This document shows positions 29,013 through 36,148 of a stretch of 38,701 bases of DNA, piece after piece. Positions within the stretch are counted from its first letter, which is position 1. Each line of letters begins with the position of its first letter. Below the pieces are notes generated by a model. It saw nothing but the letters and a program-made list of their open reading frames with translations. It had not been told where the DNA came from and searched no databases. The DNA comes from an uncultured Bacteroidia bacterium (GTDB taxonomy: Bacteria > Bacteroidota > Bacteroidia > Bacteroidales > UBA932). The position numbers and the translations under genes were made by a program. Where the stretch lies: the NCBI GenBank assembly GCA_902801205.1, contig CADCHE010000019.1:1-38701 (forward strand), read 5' to 3'.

Positions 29013-30395
29013 TCAACTGTTTCCGGACTGGAAAAGGGCGCGGACCAGCGCCGGGACGTCCGCCACGGGGACGATCCGGATGCCTTTCGGCGGATGTTCG
29101 ACCGGCGCGAAGGAGGAGACGAAGATGCGCTCGAAACCGAGCCGGGCCGCTTCCGCGACGCGCCGCTCGAGCTGGGCGACCGGCCGGATTTCGCCGCTGA
29201 GTCCGACCTCGCCGGCGAAACAGGTCTGCGGCGGGATCGGGAAGTCGAAATTGGAAGACAGCACCGCACAGACGACAGCCAGGTCGCAGGCCGGATCGGT
29301 GACCCGGATGCCGCCTGCCATGTTGAGGAAGACATCCTTCTGTGCCAGTTTGAAGCCGGCGCGCTTCTCCAGGACGGCCAGCAGCATGTTCAGCCGGCGG
29401 GTGTCGAAACCCGTCGCCGAACGCTGCGCCGTACCGTACACCGCCGAGCTGACGAGGGCCTGCACTTCGAACAGGAACGGACGGGTTCCGTCCAGCATGA
29501 CGCTGACCGCCGTACCGCTGAGCCCCTGCTCATGCATGGGAACCAGCAGATCGGAAGGATTGGCCACCTCGCGGAGGCCCTTCCCCGTCATCTCGAAAAC
29601 GGCGAGTTCGGACGTGGATCCGAAACGGTTCTTGATGCTCCGCAGGATGCGGTAGGCGCCGCGGCCCTCCCCTTCGAACTGCAGGACGACGTCCACGATG
29701 TGTTCGAGGATCTTCGGTCCGGCGATGTACCCTTCCTTGGTGATGTGTCCGATCAGGATCACGGGAACGCCCGTCTCCTTGGCGAACCGCAGCAGCAGGG
29801 CCGCCACTTCGCGCACCTGGGTCACGGAACCCGGTGTGGATTCGGCGTTCTGCGAATACATCGTCTGCACGGAATCCACCACCATCAGGTCGGGCAGTTC
29901 GGCGCGGGCCTGCTCCAGGACGTTCTCGATCAGCGTTTCGCTGTAAATCCGGCACGACGAAGCGTCTCCTCCGAGCCGGTCGGCACGCATCTTCACCTGC
30001 CGGGCGCTTTCCTCGCCGGTCACGTAGAGGGTGCGGAGCGAAGGACAGCCGAGCGGGATCTGGAGCGACAGGGTGGACTTCCCGATGCCGGGCTCGCCGC
30101 CGATCAGCACCAGGGAACCCCGGACGATGCCGCCGCCGAGGATCCGATCCATTTCTTTGTTGTTCAGTGAGATACGCTCATCCTCAGAAGCATCGATCTC
30201 GGCGAGCGGGCGCGGTCGGGACATCGACCCCGGGACCGCGGTCGCCGCAGCGCGCATGCTTCCGCCCGAGACGGCCACCTTGTGTTCCACGATGGTGTTC
30301 CACTCTCCGCAGGCGGGGCAGCGCCCCATCCACTTGGCATATTCGTTTCCGCAACTGGTACAGTACCAGACCTGCTTGATTTTCGAGGCGGCCAT
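29013..30395 (-). CDS. radA: DNA repair protein RadA
   Basis: A 460-residue RecA-related ATPase that helps process branched recombination intermediates. The zinc finger uses C12, C15, C26 and C29 (CTSCG, CPACGEW). Walker A is GGEPGIGKST with K106; the RadA-specific KNRFGS motif is at 255-260; a Lon-like C-terminal domain (about 300-450) ends the protein. Length is normal. It starts 6 bases after the NagX-like gene and is followed 13 bases later by the lipoprotein deformylase. Confidence 0.97.
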   Translation of the reverse strand: MAASKIKQVWYCTSCGNEYAKWMGRCPACGEWNTIVEHKVAVSGGSMRAAATAVPGSMSRPRPLAEIDASEDERISLNNKEMDRILGGGIVRGSLVLIGGEPGIGKSTLSLQIPLGCPSLRTLYVTGEESARQVKMRADRLGGDASSCRIYSETLIENVLEQARAELPDLMVVDSVQTMYSQNAESTPGSVTQVREVAALLLRFAKETGVPVILIGHITKEGYIAGPKILEHIVDVVLQFEGEGRGAYRILRSIKNRFGSTSELAVFEMTGKGLREVANPSDLLVPMHEQGLSGTAVSVMLDGTRPFLFEVQALVSSAVYGTAQRSATGFDTRRLNMLLAVLEKRAGFKLAQKDVFLNMAGGIRVTDPACDLAVVCAVLSSNFDFPIPPQTCFAGEVGLSGEIRPVAQLERRVAEAARLGFERIFVSSFAPVEHPPKGIRIVPVADVPALVRALFQSGNS

Positions 30396-30401
30396 GGTGC
30401 G

Positions 30402-31508
30402 TTATAATCTGATGACGATTTTTTTCTTGTAAAGCACCCACTGGATGCAAAAGATCACCCCGGCGAACAGCAGGGCATACAGGAGCGAGGTGTACTCGTT
30501 GGTTCCGAAGTATTTCGACGGGCTGAACCCGAAGAAGACGTAACTCTTGGCGATGATCCCGGAAGCCAGGAAAGCCACCAGCGGGTTGGTTCCCATCGCC
30601 CGCATGGGGACGAATGCTTTCTCATGGCCGCGCAGGTCGACCAGCCAGCTCAGGAGCGCCAGGCACAGCAGCGCCCAGCCTCCGGCATAGAAGACATAAG
30701 AGGCCGACCACAGGGGCTTGGAGATGGGGATCCAGATGCTGAGGACCATGGCCAGGGCCAGGGAGGCCATGCCGCCGGCAAAGAGGCGGTTGACCGTCGC
30801 CTCCGTCACGCCGTCGCGGCGGACCAGCCAGCCGGCCAGCCAGCCCAGCAGGCAGGTGCAGGCCGTGGTAACCGCTCCCAACGGGCCCTCCGGGTCGAAA
30901 TCCGTACCGCTGTAACCGTGGTAGCAATGGTCGCTGCCGACCAGCCAGCGGTCGATCCGCACAGACACGTTCCCTTCCAGGGTAAACGGTCCGGGATCGG
31001 TGCCGAACAGGAGCAGGACCGCCGTGTAGGCAGCACAGAGGACGCCGACGGCCGTGAGGACGCGGCCGGGCTTACGGAGCCACAGCACAAGGCAGCCGGC
31101 GATGGCATACGCCATGCCGATGCGCTGCAGCACGCCGAAGACACGTTTGTGACCGAGCCACCAGCCGAAGTTCTGCCAGAAAGAAGCCGTCTCGTCATGG
31201 GGCGACACGGGGAAGAACGGATACAGGGCCAGCAGCACGCCCGCCAGGAAGATCAGGGCGCCGCGCTTGAGCACGTGCAGGTATGCCTTCGCACCCGCAT
31301 CTTCGTACCGGCGCAGCGAGAACGCCATCGCACAGCCGGCGCAGAAAACGAAAAACGGGAATACCAGGTCGGTCGGGGTGCATCCCTCCCAACCCGCATG
31401 GCGCAACGGAGGGAAGATCTTCCCCCACGTGCCCGGGTTGTTGACGATGCACATCAGCGTAATGGTCAGTCCTCTGAGTACATCCAGCGAAACATAGCGT
31501 TTGTTCAT
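30402..31508 (-). CDS. NagX/HGSNAT-like membrane acetyltransferase (DUF5009 type)
   Basis: A 368-residue inner-membrane protein with about ten hydrophobic helices. The N-terminus RYVSLDVLRGLTITLM, NNPGTW and RHAGWEGCTPTDLVFPFFVF is characteristic of the family that includes human heparan-alpha-glucosaminide N-acetyltransferase; H37 in the HAGW segment corresponds to the catalytic histidine of that enzyme. It probably moves acetyl groups across the membrane to a sugar amine, for instance in amino-sugar use. First gene of the seven-gene minus-strand series, with a TATTTTTG box 19 bases upstream. Exact acceptor unknown. Confidence 0.88.
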   Translation of the reverse strand: MNKRYVSLDVLRGLTITLMCIVNNPGTWGKIFPPLRHAGWEGCTPTDLVFPFFVFCAGCAMAFSLRRYEDAGAKAYLHVLKRGALIFLAGVLLALYPFFPVSPHDETASFWQNFGWWLGHKRVFGVLQRIGMAYAIAGCLVLWLRKPGRVLTAVGVLCAAYTAVLLLFGTDPGPFTLEGNVSVRIDRWLVGSDHCYHGYSGTDFDPEGPLGAVTTACTCLLGWLAGWLVRRDGVTEATVNRLFAGGMASLALAMVLSIWIPISKPLWSASYVFYAGGWALLCLALLSWLVDLRGHEKAFVPMRAMGTNPLVAFLASGIIAKSYVFFGFSPSKYFGTNEYTSLLYALLFAGVIFCIQWVLYKKKIVIRL

Positions 31509-31527
31509 GTCGATACCGTTCTATTTG

Positions 31528-31535
31528 CAAAAATA
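31528..31535 (-). promoter_or_regulatory. -7 box for the nagX-like/radA series
   Basis: TATTTTTG on the minus strand ends 19 bases before the ATG at 31508. The -33 region shows only TGG at about the right distance. The divergent gene at 31611 has a weaker TATCTTTA near 31570. Confidence 0.5.
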
Positions 31536-31610
31536 GCATTTTGCAGCCTATTTCCACGCATTAATTTCTTATCTTTACACTTGGTGATTCTTTTCATTGC
31601 TTTCAAGTCC

Positions 31611-32513
31611 ATGCATCACATCTACAGATTACTCATGGCCTCCATGGCTGTCATCGCCCTGGCGGTCTCATGTACACGGGGGACCGGTTCGATTCCCCGG
31701 ATCGTTACCACGACCGATGTCTTTGAAGACGGCTACCCGGCGGAAAAGGCCATAGACCGGCTCGCCCGCCTCGGCTACGAAGGCCTCGACATGGGGTTTG
31801 ACTACTGGACGTTCGACGGCTCCCCCTTTGCCTCCGACGATTACCTGGAATGGGGGCGTTCCCTGCGCAAACACGCCGATTCCGTCGGAATCCCGTACAC
31901 GCACGCACATTCTCCCGGCGATGCCGGCAGTGACAAGTGGGTGAAGCGTTCCATCGAGGTTTCAGCCCTCCTCGGAGCAAAATACCTTGTCGTACATCCG
32001 ATCTTCAGGATCGACGGAAAGATCATCGAAGACAAAGAGACATTCCTCTCCGTCAATGCGTCGGCAGTCCGGAAATGGCTTCCGCTGCTCACGGAGAAGG
32101 ATGTCGTCATGCTCTCCGAAAACATCCTCTGGGGAGCGTCGGCCGATCCCTGTATCATCGCTGACTTAGTCAAGGAGGTCGACAGCCCGTATTTCGGCTG
32201 GTGCTTTGACGTCGGCCATGCCTGGAGCAGCGGATTCGCACCCGACATTGTCAAGCGATGCAGCGTCGTCCCGCTTTCCCTGCATATCCAGGACAATCAC
32301 GGAAACGGAGACGAGCACCTGATCCCGGGCGACGGGACCATCGATTTCAATCTCTTCTTCAATTCACTCAAAGAGGTGGGTTACCACGGCGACTGCGTGC
32401 TCGAGGCGCACCACCAGAGCCTCGAGGCTCCCGACCCGGAGCGGGACGCCATCCTCGCGAGACTCCTCGACGTCGCGCAGGAGCAGCGGAAGGAGCTGCC
32501 TCCCCGCCGGTAG
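31611..32513 (+). CDS. lipoprotein of the sugar phosphate isomerase/epimerase fold
   Basis: A 300-residue protein; the ATG at 31611 begins a lipoprotein signal (hydrophobic core then LAVSC, C21). The mature part is a xylose-isomerase-like TIM barrel (AP endonuclease family 2): AIDRLARLGYEGLDMGFDYW, YTHAHSPG, LLGAKYLVVHP, VVMLSENI, FGWCFDVGHAW, LSLHIQDNHGNGDEHLIPGDG and DCVLEAHH supply the ordered His, Glu and Asp residues of the metal site. Bacteroidota export several such proteins; they may act on sugars released outside the cytoplasm. It is divergent from the nagX-like series and is the last chromosomal gene before the mobile element. Confidence 0.85.
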   Translation: MHHIYRLLMASMAVIALAVSCTRGTGSIPRIVTTTDVFEDGYPAEKAIDRLARLGYEGLDMGFDYWTFDGSPFASDDYLEWGRSLRKHADSVGIPYTHAHSPGDAGSDKWVKRSIEVSALLGAKYLVVHPIFRIDGKIIEDKETFLSVNASAVRKWLPLLTEKDVVMLSENILWGASADPCIIADLVKEVDSPYFGWCFDVGHAWSSGFAPDIVKRCSVVPLSLHIQDNHGNGDEHLIPGDGTIDFNLFFNSLKEVGYHGDCVLEAHHQSLEAPDPERDAILARLLDVAQEQRKELPPRR

Positions 32514-32657
32514 GGTGCCGCACTGGAAAACACCGCTGCATAGGGATGTTGTTTCAAGTTCGCGGGCGGGTTGTCCTGCAAACCTTCCGCTTCGCTCCAT
32601 CCCTCCCACCGCTTCGCGGCGGGCCCCTCCCGTTCACGAGGCCATCTTTAATAAAAA
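32514..32657. other. intergenic stretch without a gene
   Basis: No coding region or RNA gene is supported here. The segment 32575-32640 is pyrimidine-rich and GC-rich, with a small CCGC-TTC-GCGG hairpin near 32608, which may help end transcription of the lipoprotein gene but has no T-run. The rest of this 337-base gene-free interval (to 32850) holds a terminator, the attachment site and integrase control sequences listed separately. Confidence 0.5.
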
Positions 32658-32695
32658 AAGAAGACGACCAATAATCACTTATTAGTCGCCTTCTT
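32658..32695 (-). terminator. terminator of the disrupted tRNA gene
   Basis: Two 17-base arms (32658-32674 and 32679-32695) pair at 15 of 17 positions around a 4-base loop. Read on the minus strand the stem is followed by a T-rich run (complement of 32651-32657). It lies 5 bases beyond the tRNA 3' fragment, as expected for the original tRNA transcript. It may also stop plus-strand transcripts weakly. Confidence 0.8.
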
Positions 32696-32700
32696 CCTTG

Positions 32701-32718
32701 TGGAGGTAGTCGGAATCG
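32701..32718 (-). other. attachment site: 3' end of a tRNA gene
   Basis: The reverse complement CGATTCCGACTACCTCCA is a canonical tRNA 3' end: half of the T-loop, the 3' T-stem CCGAC, the acceptor strand TACCTCC and discriminator A; no CCA is encoded, as is common in Bacteroidota. Just past it the tRNA pattern fails: the expected T-stem/loop GTCGGTT reads GTCGATA. So 18 bases of tRNA remain here and the element starts beyond. The intact tRNA should lie at the far end of the element. Isotype not determined; the 5' acceptor strand would be GGAGGTA. Confidence 0.75.
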
Positions 32719-32791
32719 TATCGACACTGCATTCAGCCCTACAGGCCTCTACAAATCACTATTCTACGCTGAAGAAATGCAGGTATAGGTA

Positions 32792-32822
32792 TTGGATATT
32801 ACCTAAATTTGTTACATTTTTG
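32792..32822 (+). promoter_or_regulatory. integrase promoter candidates
   Basis: TTG (32792-32794), 20 bases, then CATTTTTG (32815-32822) is one candidate. A perfect TAAATTTG at 32804-32811, without a good -33, is another. Both overlap the left arm of the 10-bp inverted repeat at 32807-32852. Confidence 0.5.
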
Positions 32823-32852
32823 TAGAAGAATAATAGACAGAGTGTAACAAAT
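32807..32852. repeat. 10-bp perfect inverted repeat spanning integrase promoter and start codon
   Basis: ATTTGTTACA (32807-32816) and its exact complement TGTAACAAAT (32843-32852) enclose 26 bases. The left arm overlaps both candidate -7 boxes and the right arm includes the first two bases of the integrase ATG. It suits binding of a symmetric repressor or of the integrase itself, or an mRNA hairpin covering the start site. Confidence 0.75.
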
Positions 32853-34230
32853 GATCCTGAAAAGGCACATCGCTTTCAAGTTACGTCCGTACGGAAAACA
32901 ACGGACGGTTTATCAGATTCAACTGCATGTCACGTATGACTGCAATAGGGTCATTCTCTCAACAGGTTGTCAGGTCACGTCTCTTGAGGCTTGGGATCCC
33001 CAGAATCAATGGGTTGTTTCTGGATATAAGGGGCCAAAGGGAGAGACTGACGTAGAAATGAATAACACCTTGAGGAAAATGAAGGACCAGATGGACACGG
33101 CCTTCAAGTATTTTGAGGTGAATGAGGAGAGACCAACATTATCTCAAGTTGTCGAGCGCTATCACAGAAAAATGGATGGGATAGAGCCACAAAAGAAGAA
33201 AGACAAAGAGACGGAAAAGAAAGATCGCCCGAAAAAGAATCCTGGGCTATTGGATGTTTACCAGATGTTTGTCACTGAATGCGGCGAGAAGAATGCCTGG
33301 ACCATTGCAACATTCAAGAAGATGGCCACCCTTAAGGAAGACCTCCTTTCTTTCAAGAAGAATGTCTCGTTCTCTGATCTGGACGAGAAGGGGCTAACAG
33401 CATTCGTTCATTACCTTAGGGAGAAGAAAGTCCTTAATTCTCCCCGCAAGAAGAAGGGAGATCGGGACAAGTACGATGATGAAGATGTCATCGGCCTCAG
33501 GAATTCCACCATTCAGAAGAAACTGGGATTCTTGAAATGGTTCCTGAAATGGGCTACTGATCATGGTTACAACACCAATCTTGCCTATAAGACCTTCCGT
33601 CCCACCTTGAAGACCACCCAGAAAAAGGTCATCTATCTCTCCAAGTCGGAACTCGAGCGCCTGAGGCAACTGGAAATCCCAGTTGGCGTATCTAGCCTCG
33701 AAGCCGTCCGGGATGTATTCCTTTTCTGCTGCTTCTCCGGGTTGCGTCATTCCGATGTGTATAATCTCCGAAAGAATGATATAAAGGATGACCACATCGA
33801 AGTTACGACAATCAAAACAGGAGACAGTATTTCAATCGAATTGAACAACGTCACACGCGAAATCCTTCATAAATACAAGGATTATCCCTTTACCGACAAC
33901 CGTGTTCTCCCTGTAATCCAAAACCAACCGATGAACAGGCACCTGAAGGATCTCTGTAAACTTGCGGGTATCAACGAGCAAATCCGAGTTACAACTTACA
34001 AGGGGAACCAGCGGAAAGACGAAATCAAGGAAAAGTGGGAACTCGTCGGTACACATACCGGTAGACGTACCTTCATCGTGAATTGTCTGTCCCTTGGTAT
34101 TCCACCCAATGTCGTCATGAAATGGACCGGCCACTCGGACTACAAGGCCATGAAGCCCTATATCGACATTGTGGACAGCATTAAGGCAAGCGAAATGACA
34201 AAACTCGATAATTTATTAACCGTCAAGTGA
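32851..34230 (+). CDS. int: tyrosine recombinase/integrase
   Basis: A 459-residue site-specific recombinase. The N-terminal part (residues 1-75) resembles the arm-binding domain of Bacteroidota integrases (RHIAFKLRPYGKQRTVYQIQLHVTYD), followed by a charged linker (PQKKKDKETEKKDRPKKN) and a SAM-like core-binding domain (about 130-250). The catalytic domain holds R299 (SGLRHSD), H402 and R405 (HTGRR), H428 (TGHSDYK) and the nucleophile Y437 (KPYIDI). All expected residues are present. It lies 132 bases from the tRNA fragment, the usual place for an integrase acting there. The next gene begins 2 bases after its stop. Confidence 0.95.
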   Translation: MILKRHIAFKLRPYGKQRTVYQIQLHVTYDCNRVILSTGCQVTSLEAWDPQNQWVVSGYKGPKGETDVEMNNTLRKMKDQMDTAFKYFEVNEERPTLSQVVERYHRKMDGIEPQKKKDKETEKKDRPKKNPGLLDVYQMFVTECGEKNAWTIATFKKMATLKEDLLSFKKNVSFSDLDEKGLTAFVHYLREKKVLNSPRKKKGDRDKYDDEDVIGLRNSTIQKKLGFLKWFLKWATDHGYNTNLAYKTFRPTLKTTQKKVIYLSKSELERLRQLEIPVGVSSLEAVRDVFLFCCFSGLRHSDVYNLRKNDIKDDHIEVTTIKTGDSISIELNNVTREILHKYKDYPFTDNRVLPVIQNQPMNRHLKDLCKLAGINEQIRVTTYKGNQRKDEIKEKWELVGTHTGRRTFIVNCLSLGIPPNVVMKWTGHSDYKAMKPYIDIVDSIKASEMTKLDNLLTVK

Positions 34231-34232
34231 TT

Positions 34233-34898
34233 ATGGAAAAGCTAATCAATGAGATTGTCTCGTGGTTAAACACGTCAAGTAAGACCGACAAGAGGTTGTC
34301 TACAGCATATACTGGAATTGTTCTCTCAATTCTTTTCTTTACAGCTTTCTACGTCTGTATCCGGGGGCTGCTCAAAATGTCAGAGCACCTTTCTCCACAA
34401 GGCCAAGAAGTCGTGTCAGTCTTGTGTCTGCTTATGCTATTTGCCGCCATATTCGCCGCATTCTTCTACTTGGTCAAATACATGGCGTTATTGCTAATCA
34501 CAATATCCCAGTATGGTCTAACTCCCTCCTTTAAGAATCGAGAAGACTCCATCGAAGCCATCATGACTAGCGAGGTCGACGATAAGACAAGAATGCATAA
34601 AGAGATCGTTGCTTATCTTAAAGAATGCTCAACCCCGCGGCATTTCGCAGCATTATACATTTGGCTTAACGAGAATCAACTGTTAGATTCACCTGATCAG
34701 AAACAATTCTTGACAGCTCTTCAGACAGACTTCCCGGGCACGGAGTCTTCCGATACCTCAAAGCAAGTACAGGTCCCGTCCCCTTCGTCGTTCAGTGAGT
34801 TTAAGACCAAACTGGAGAAGGATGACAGAAAGGATTACAGGGAAAGTGGATTCAACAGATTGTTTGAAAAGAGATTTCGCCGTTTCATGAAGGACTAA
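34233..34898 (+). CDS. membrane protein of unknown function, co-transcribed with int
   Basis: A 221-residue protein with two predicted membrane helices at about residues 25-46 and 59-83, and a charged cytoplasmic-type C-terminal region with a Pro/Ser linker (VPSPSSFSEF) and a basic end (EKRFRRFMKD). The ATG at 34233 is 2 bases after the integrase stop; a GTG at 34227 overlapping that stop is an alternative start. I recognise no domain. Being locked to the integrase by translational spacing suggests a role in element maintenance, defence or exclusion, but none can be shown. Confidence 0.75.
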   Translation: MEKLINEIVSWLNTSSKTDKRLSTAYTGIVLSILFFTAFYVCIRGLLKMSEHLSPQGQEVVSVLCLLMLFAAIFAAFFYLVKYMALLLITISQYGLTPSFKNREDSIEAIMTSEVDDKTRMHKEIVAYLKECSTPRHFAALYIWLNENQLLDSPDQKQFLTALQTDFPGTESSDTSKQVQVPSPSSFSEFKTKLEKDDRKDYRESGFNRLFEKRFRRFMKD

Positions 34899-34926
34899 AA
34901 GCGCTATTTCTCGGTTGACCATAATA

Positions 34927-34976
34927 CGAATTATAACGAATTTAGGCGAATTATAACGAATTATAACGAACCTCAA
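34927..34976. repeat. tandem 10-bp direct repeats (iteron-like)
   Basis: Five consecutive 10-bp units: CGAATTATAA at 34927, 34947 and 34957, CGAATTTAGG at 34937, and a degenerate CGAACCTCAA at 34967. The period equals one helical turn, so a bound protein would line up on one DNA face. The array lies between the membrane protein gene and the promoter of the DUF3853 gene, upstream of replication-type genes. It may be a replication origin or an operator array. Confidence 0.8.
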
Positions 34977-34995
34977 TTTTGGGCCTAAAACGCTG

Positions 34996-35026
34996 TTGCA
35001 CAATGCGTTACAAAGGCTTACCTTTG
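34996..35026 (+). promoter_or_regulatory. promoter of the replication/mobilization genes
   Basis: TTG (34996-34998), a 20-base spacer and TACCTTTG (35019-35026), 32 bases before the ATG at 35059. The -7 box is one arm of a palindrome, CAAAGG-CTTA-CCTTTG (35011-35026), which could be an operator. The direct repeats lie just upstream. It could serve the closely spaced genes through dnaB. Confidence 0.72.
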
Positions 35027-35058
35027 CACCAGAGCGACTAATTCGCCCTGGTTTTTTT

Positions 35059-35424
35059 ATGGCAAACAACAACATCAACGAACTCATGAAATTACCGATC
35101 TGGCAGATGACCGGAGAGGAGCAGTATCGGATCATCCAGTATGCGCTCGGGAACGGCGCCTCGCGCGGTGAAGAGAACACGACTATGATGCCGATGGATA
35201 TGCCTTTCGCCCCCAAGCGCACCCGTATAGCGGGCGTCCATGCTCTCGCCCAATATATGGAATGCTGTGACAGTCTGGTGTACAAACTACGGCGGGAGGG
35301 CGTCCTGGACGAAGCGATCATTTCGCGAATCGGCAAAAAGATCGTTTTCGACGGAGAGGTCGCCCGCCGCTGCGCGAACGAATACCAGGAGCAGCAGCGT
35401 GCCCAGCGTTCTGACGAAAGATAA
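35059..35424 (+). CDS. DUF3853-like DNA-binding protein
   Basis: A 121-residue protein; the ATG at 35059 follows the promoter, whereas an in-frame ATG at 34996 lies inside it. The opening LMKLPIWQMTGEEQY and the C-terminal part (IAGVHALAQYMECCDSLVYKLRREGVLDEAIISRIGKKIVFD) match the DUF3853 pattern found in Bacteroidota mobile elements: a small excisionase-like helix-turn-helix domain ending in a beta wing. It probably binds DNA near its own gene, possibly the 10-bp repeats or the palindrome over its promoter. The next gene starts 11 bases after its stop. Confidence 0.82.
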   Translation: MANNNINELMKLPIWQMTGEEQYRIIQYALGNGASRGEENTTMMPMDMPFAPKRTRIAGVHALAQYMECCDSLVYKLRREGVLDEAIISRIGKKIVFDGEVARRCANEYQEQQRAQRSDER

Positions 35425-35435
35425 TTCCAAGTACG

Positions 35436-36143
35436 ATGGCAGGGAACATCATCATTATTGAGCCACACAACAACTTCCAGAAAGTTGCAAAGGACGTCAT
35501 CCTCAACAAGGAGATAGATGTCCTTACACTCGGCGTGTATGTGAGAGTCCTTTGCCTTGGGAAGAAATGGAAACTGAATGTCAGAGGCCTCGCATCTACG
35601 TTAGGGATATCTGCGGATAGAATCAGAGCAGCCTTCTCCGCCCTTGAGAAAACCGGTTATCTCAAAAGGACCCGAGCCCATGACAAGAATGGGAAATTCT
35701 GCGGCTGGGACTATGCAATCGGTTACGAACCGATTACCGACATAGCCAAAACACCGACGTCGGTAAATCCCGACGACGGGGGGAAACCGATGTCGGAGAA
35801 AAGAGGGGGTATAAATAGAGATGTTATATCCCAAAAAGAAGATTTCGAGTCAAAAGAGAAGATAGAGGAATTCTCTCCTCCTTCCCTGTCTGAGGTTAAG
35901 GAATATGTCCGCTCTCGCGGATGGACGGATCCGGAAGGATTTGCTGACTTCTATCTTTCCCACCACCAGCAAAGCGGATGGCGCATGAAGGATGGCAGGC
36001 CGATAACCAGCTGGAAGCGGAACGTCCTTTCGTGGGAGCAGTTTAACAAAGACAGGATCTTTGCTCAGCCTCAAAATGTCAACGGACCGACAAGTCTGCA
36101 TCAAATGAGCGAAGAGGAGTTCAGGAAAAGCTTAATCCAGTAA
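35436..36143 (+). CDS. winged-helix replication-type protein
   Basis: A 235-residue protein. Residues about 25-95 form a winged helix-turn-helix (LTLGVYVRVLCLG, LASTLGISADRIRAAFSALEKTGYLKRTR). A variable linker follows, and the C-terminal region (VKEYVRSRGWTDPEGFADFYLSHHQQSGWRMKDGRPITSWKRNV, split here only for description of its Trp-rich pattern) resembles the end domain of phage and plasmid replisome-organiser proteins, which load a DnaB-type helicase. This suits its place 5 bases before the helicase gene. It may therefore bind the origin and recruit the helicase; this is inference. Confidence 0.75.
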   Translation: MAGNIIIIEPHNNFQKVAKDVILNKEIDVLTLGVYVRVLCLGKKWKLNVRGLASTLGISADRIRAAFSALEKTGYLKRTRAHDKNGKFCGWDYAIGYEPITDIAKTPTSVNPDDGGKPMSEKRGGINRDVISQKEDFESKEKIEEFSPPSLSEVKEYVRSRGWTDPEGFADFYLSHHQQSGWRMKDGRPITSWKRNVLSWEQFNKDRIFAQPQNVNGPTSLHQMSEEEFRKSLIQ

Positions 36144-36148
36144 TCATT

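Noticed and set aside
30624-31610. N-terminal extension of the sugar-isomerase-like lipoprotein
   Set aside because: The upstream part of the same frame is antisense to the NagX-like gene and has no protein character; the lipoprotein signal begins at 31611.
32701-32775. A complete tRNA or tmRNA gene
   Set aside because: Only the last 18 bases fit a tRNA; no paired 5' acceptor strand GGAGGTA, D-arm or anticodon arm could be placed.
34927-34976. CRISPR-like array
   Set aside because: The repeats are only 10 bp and have no spacers; no cas genes are present.
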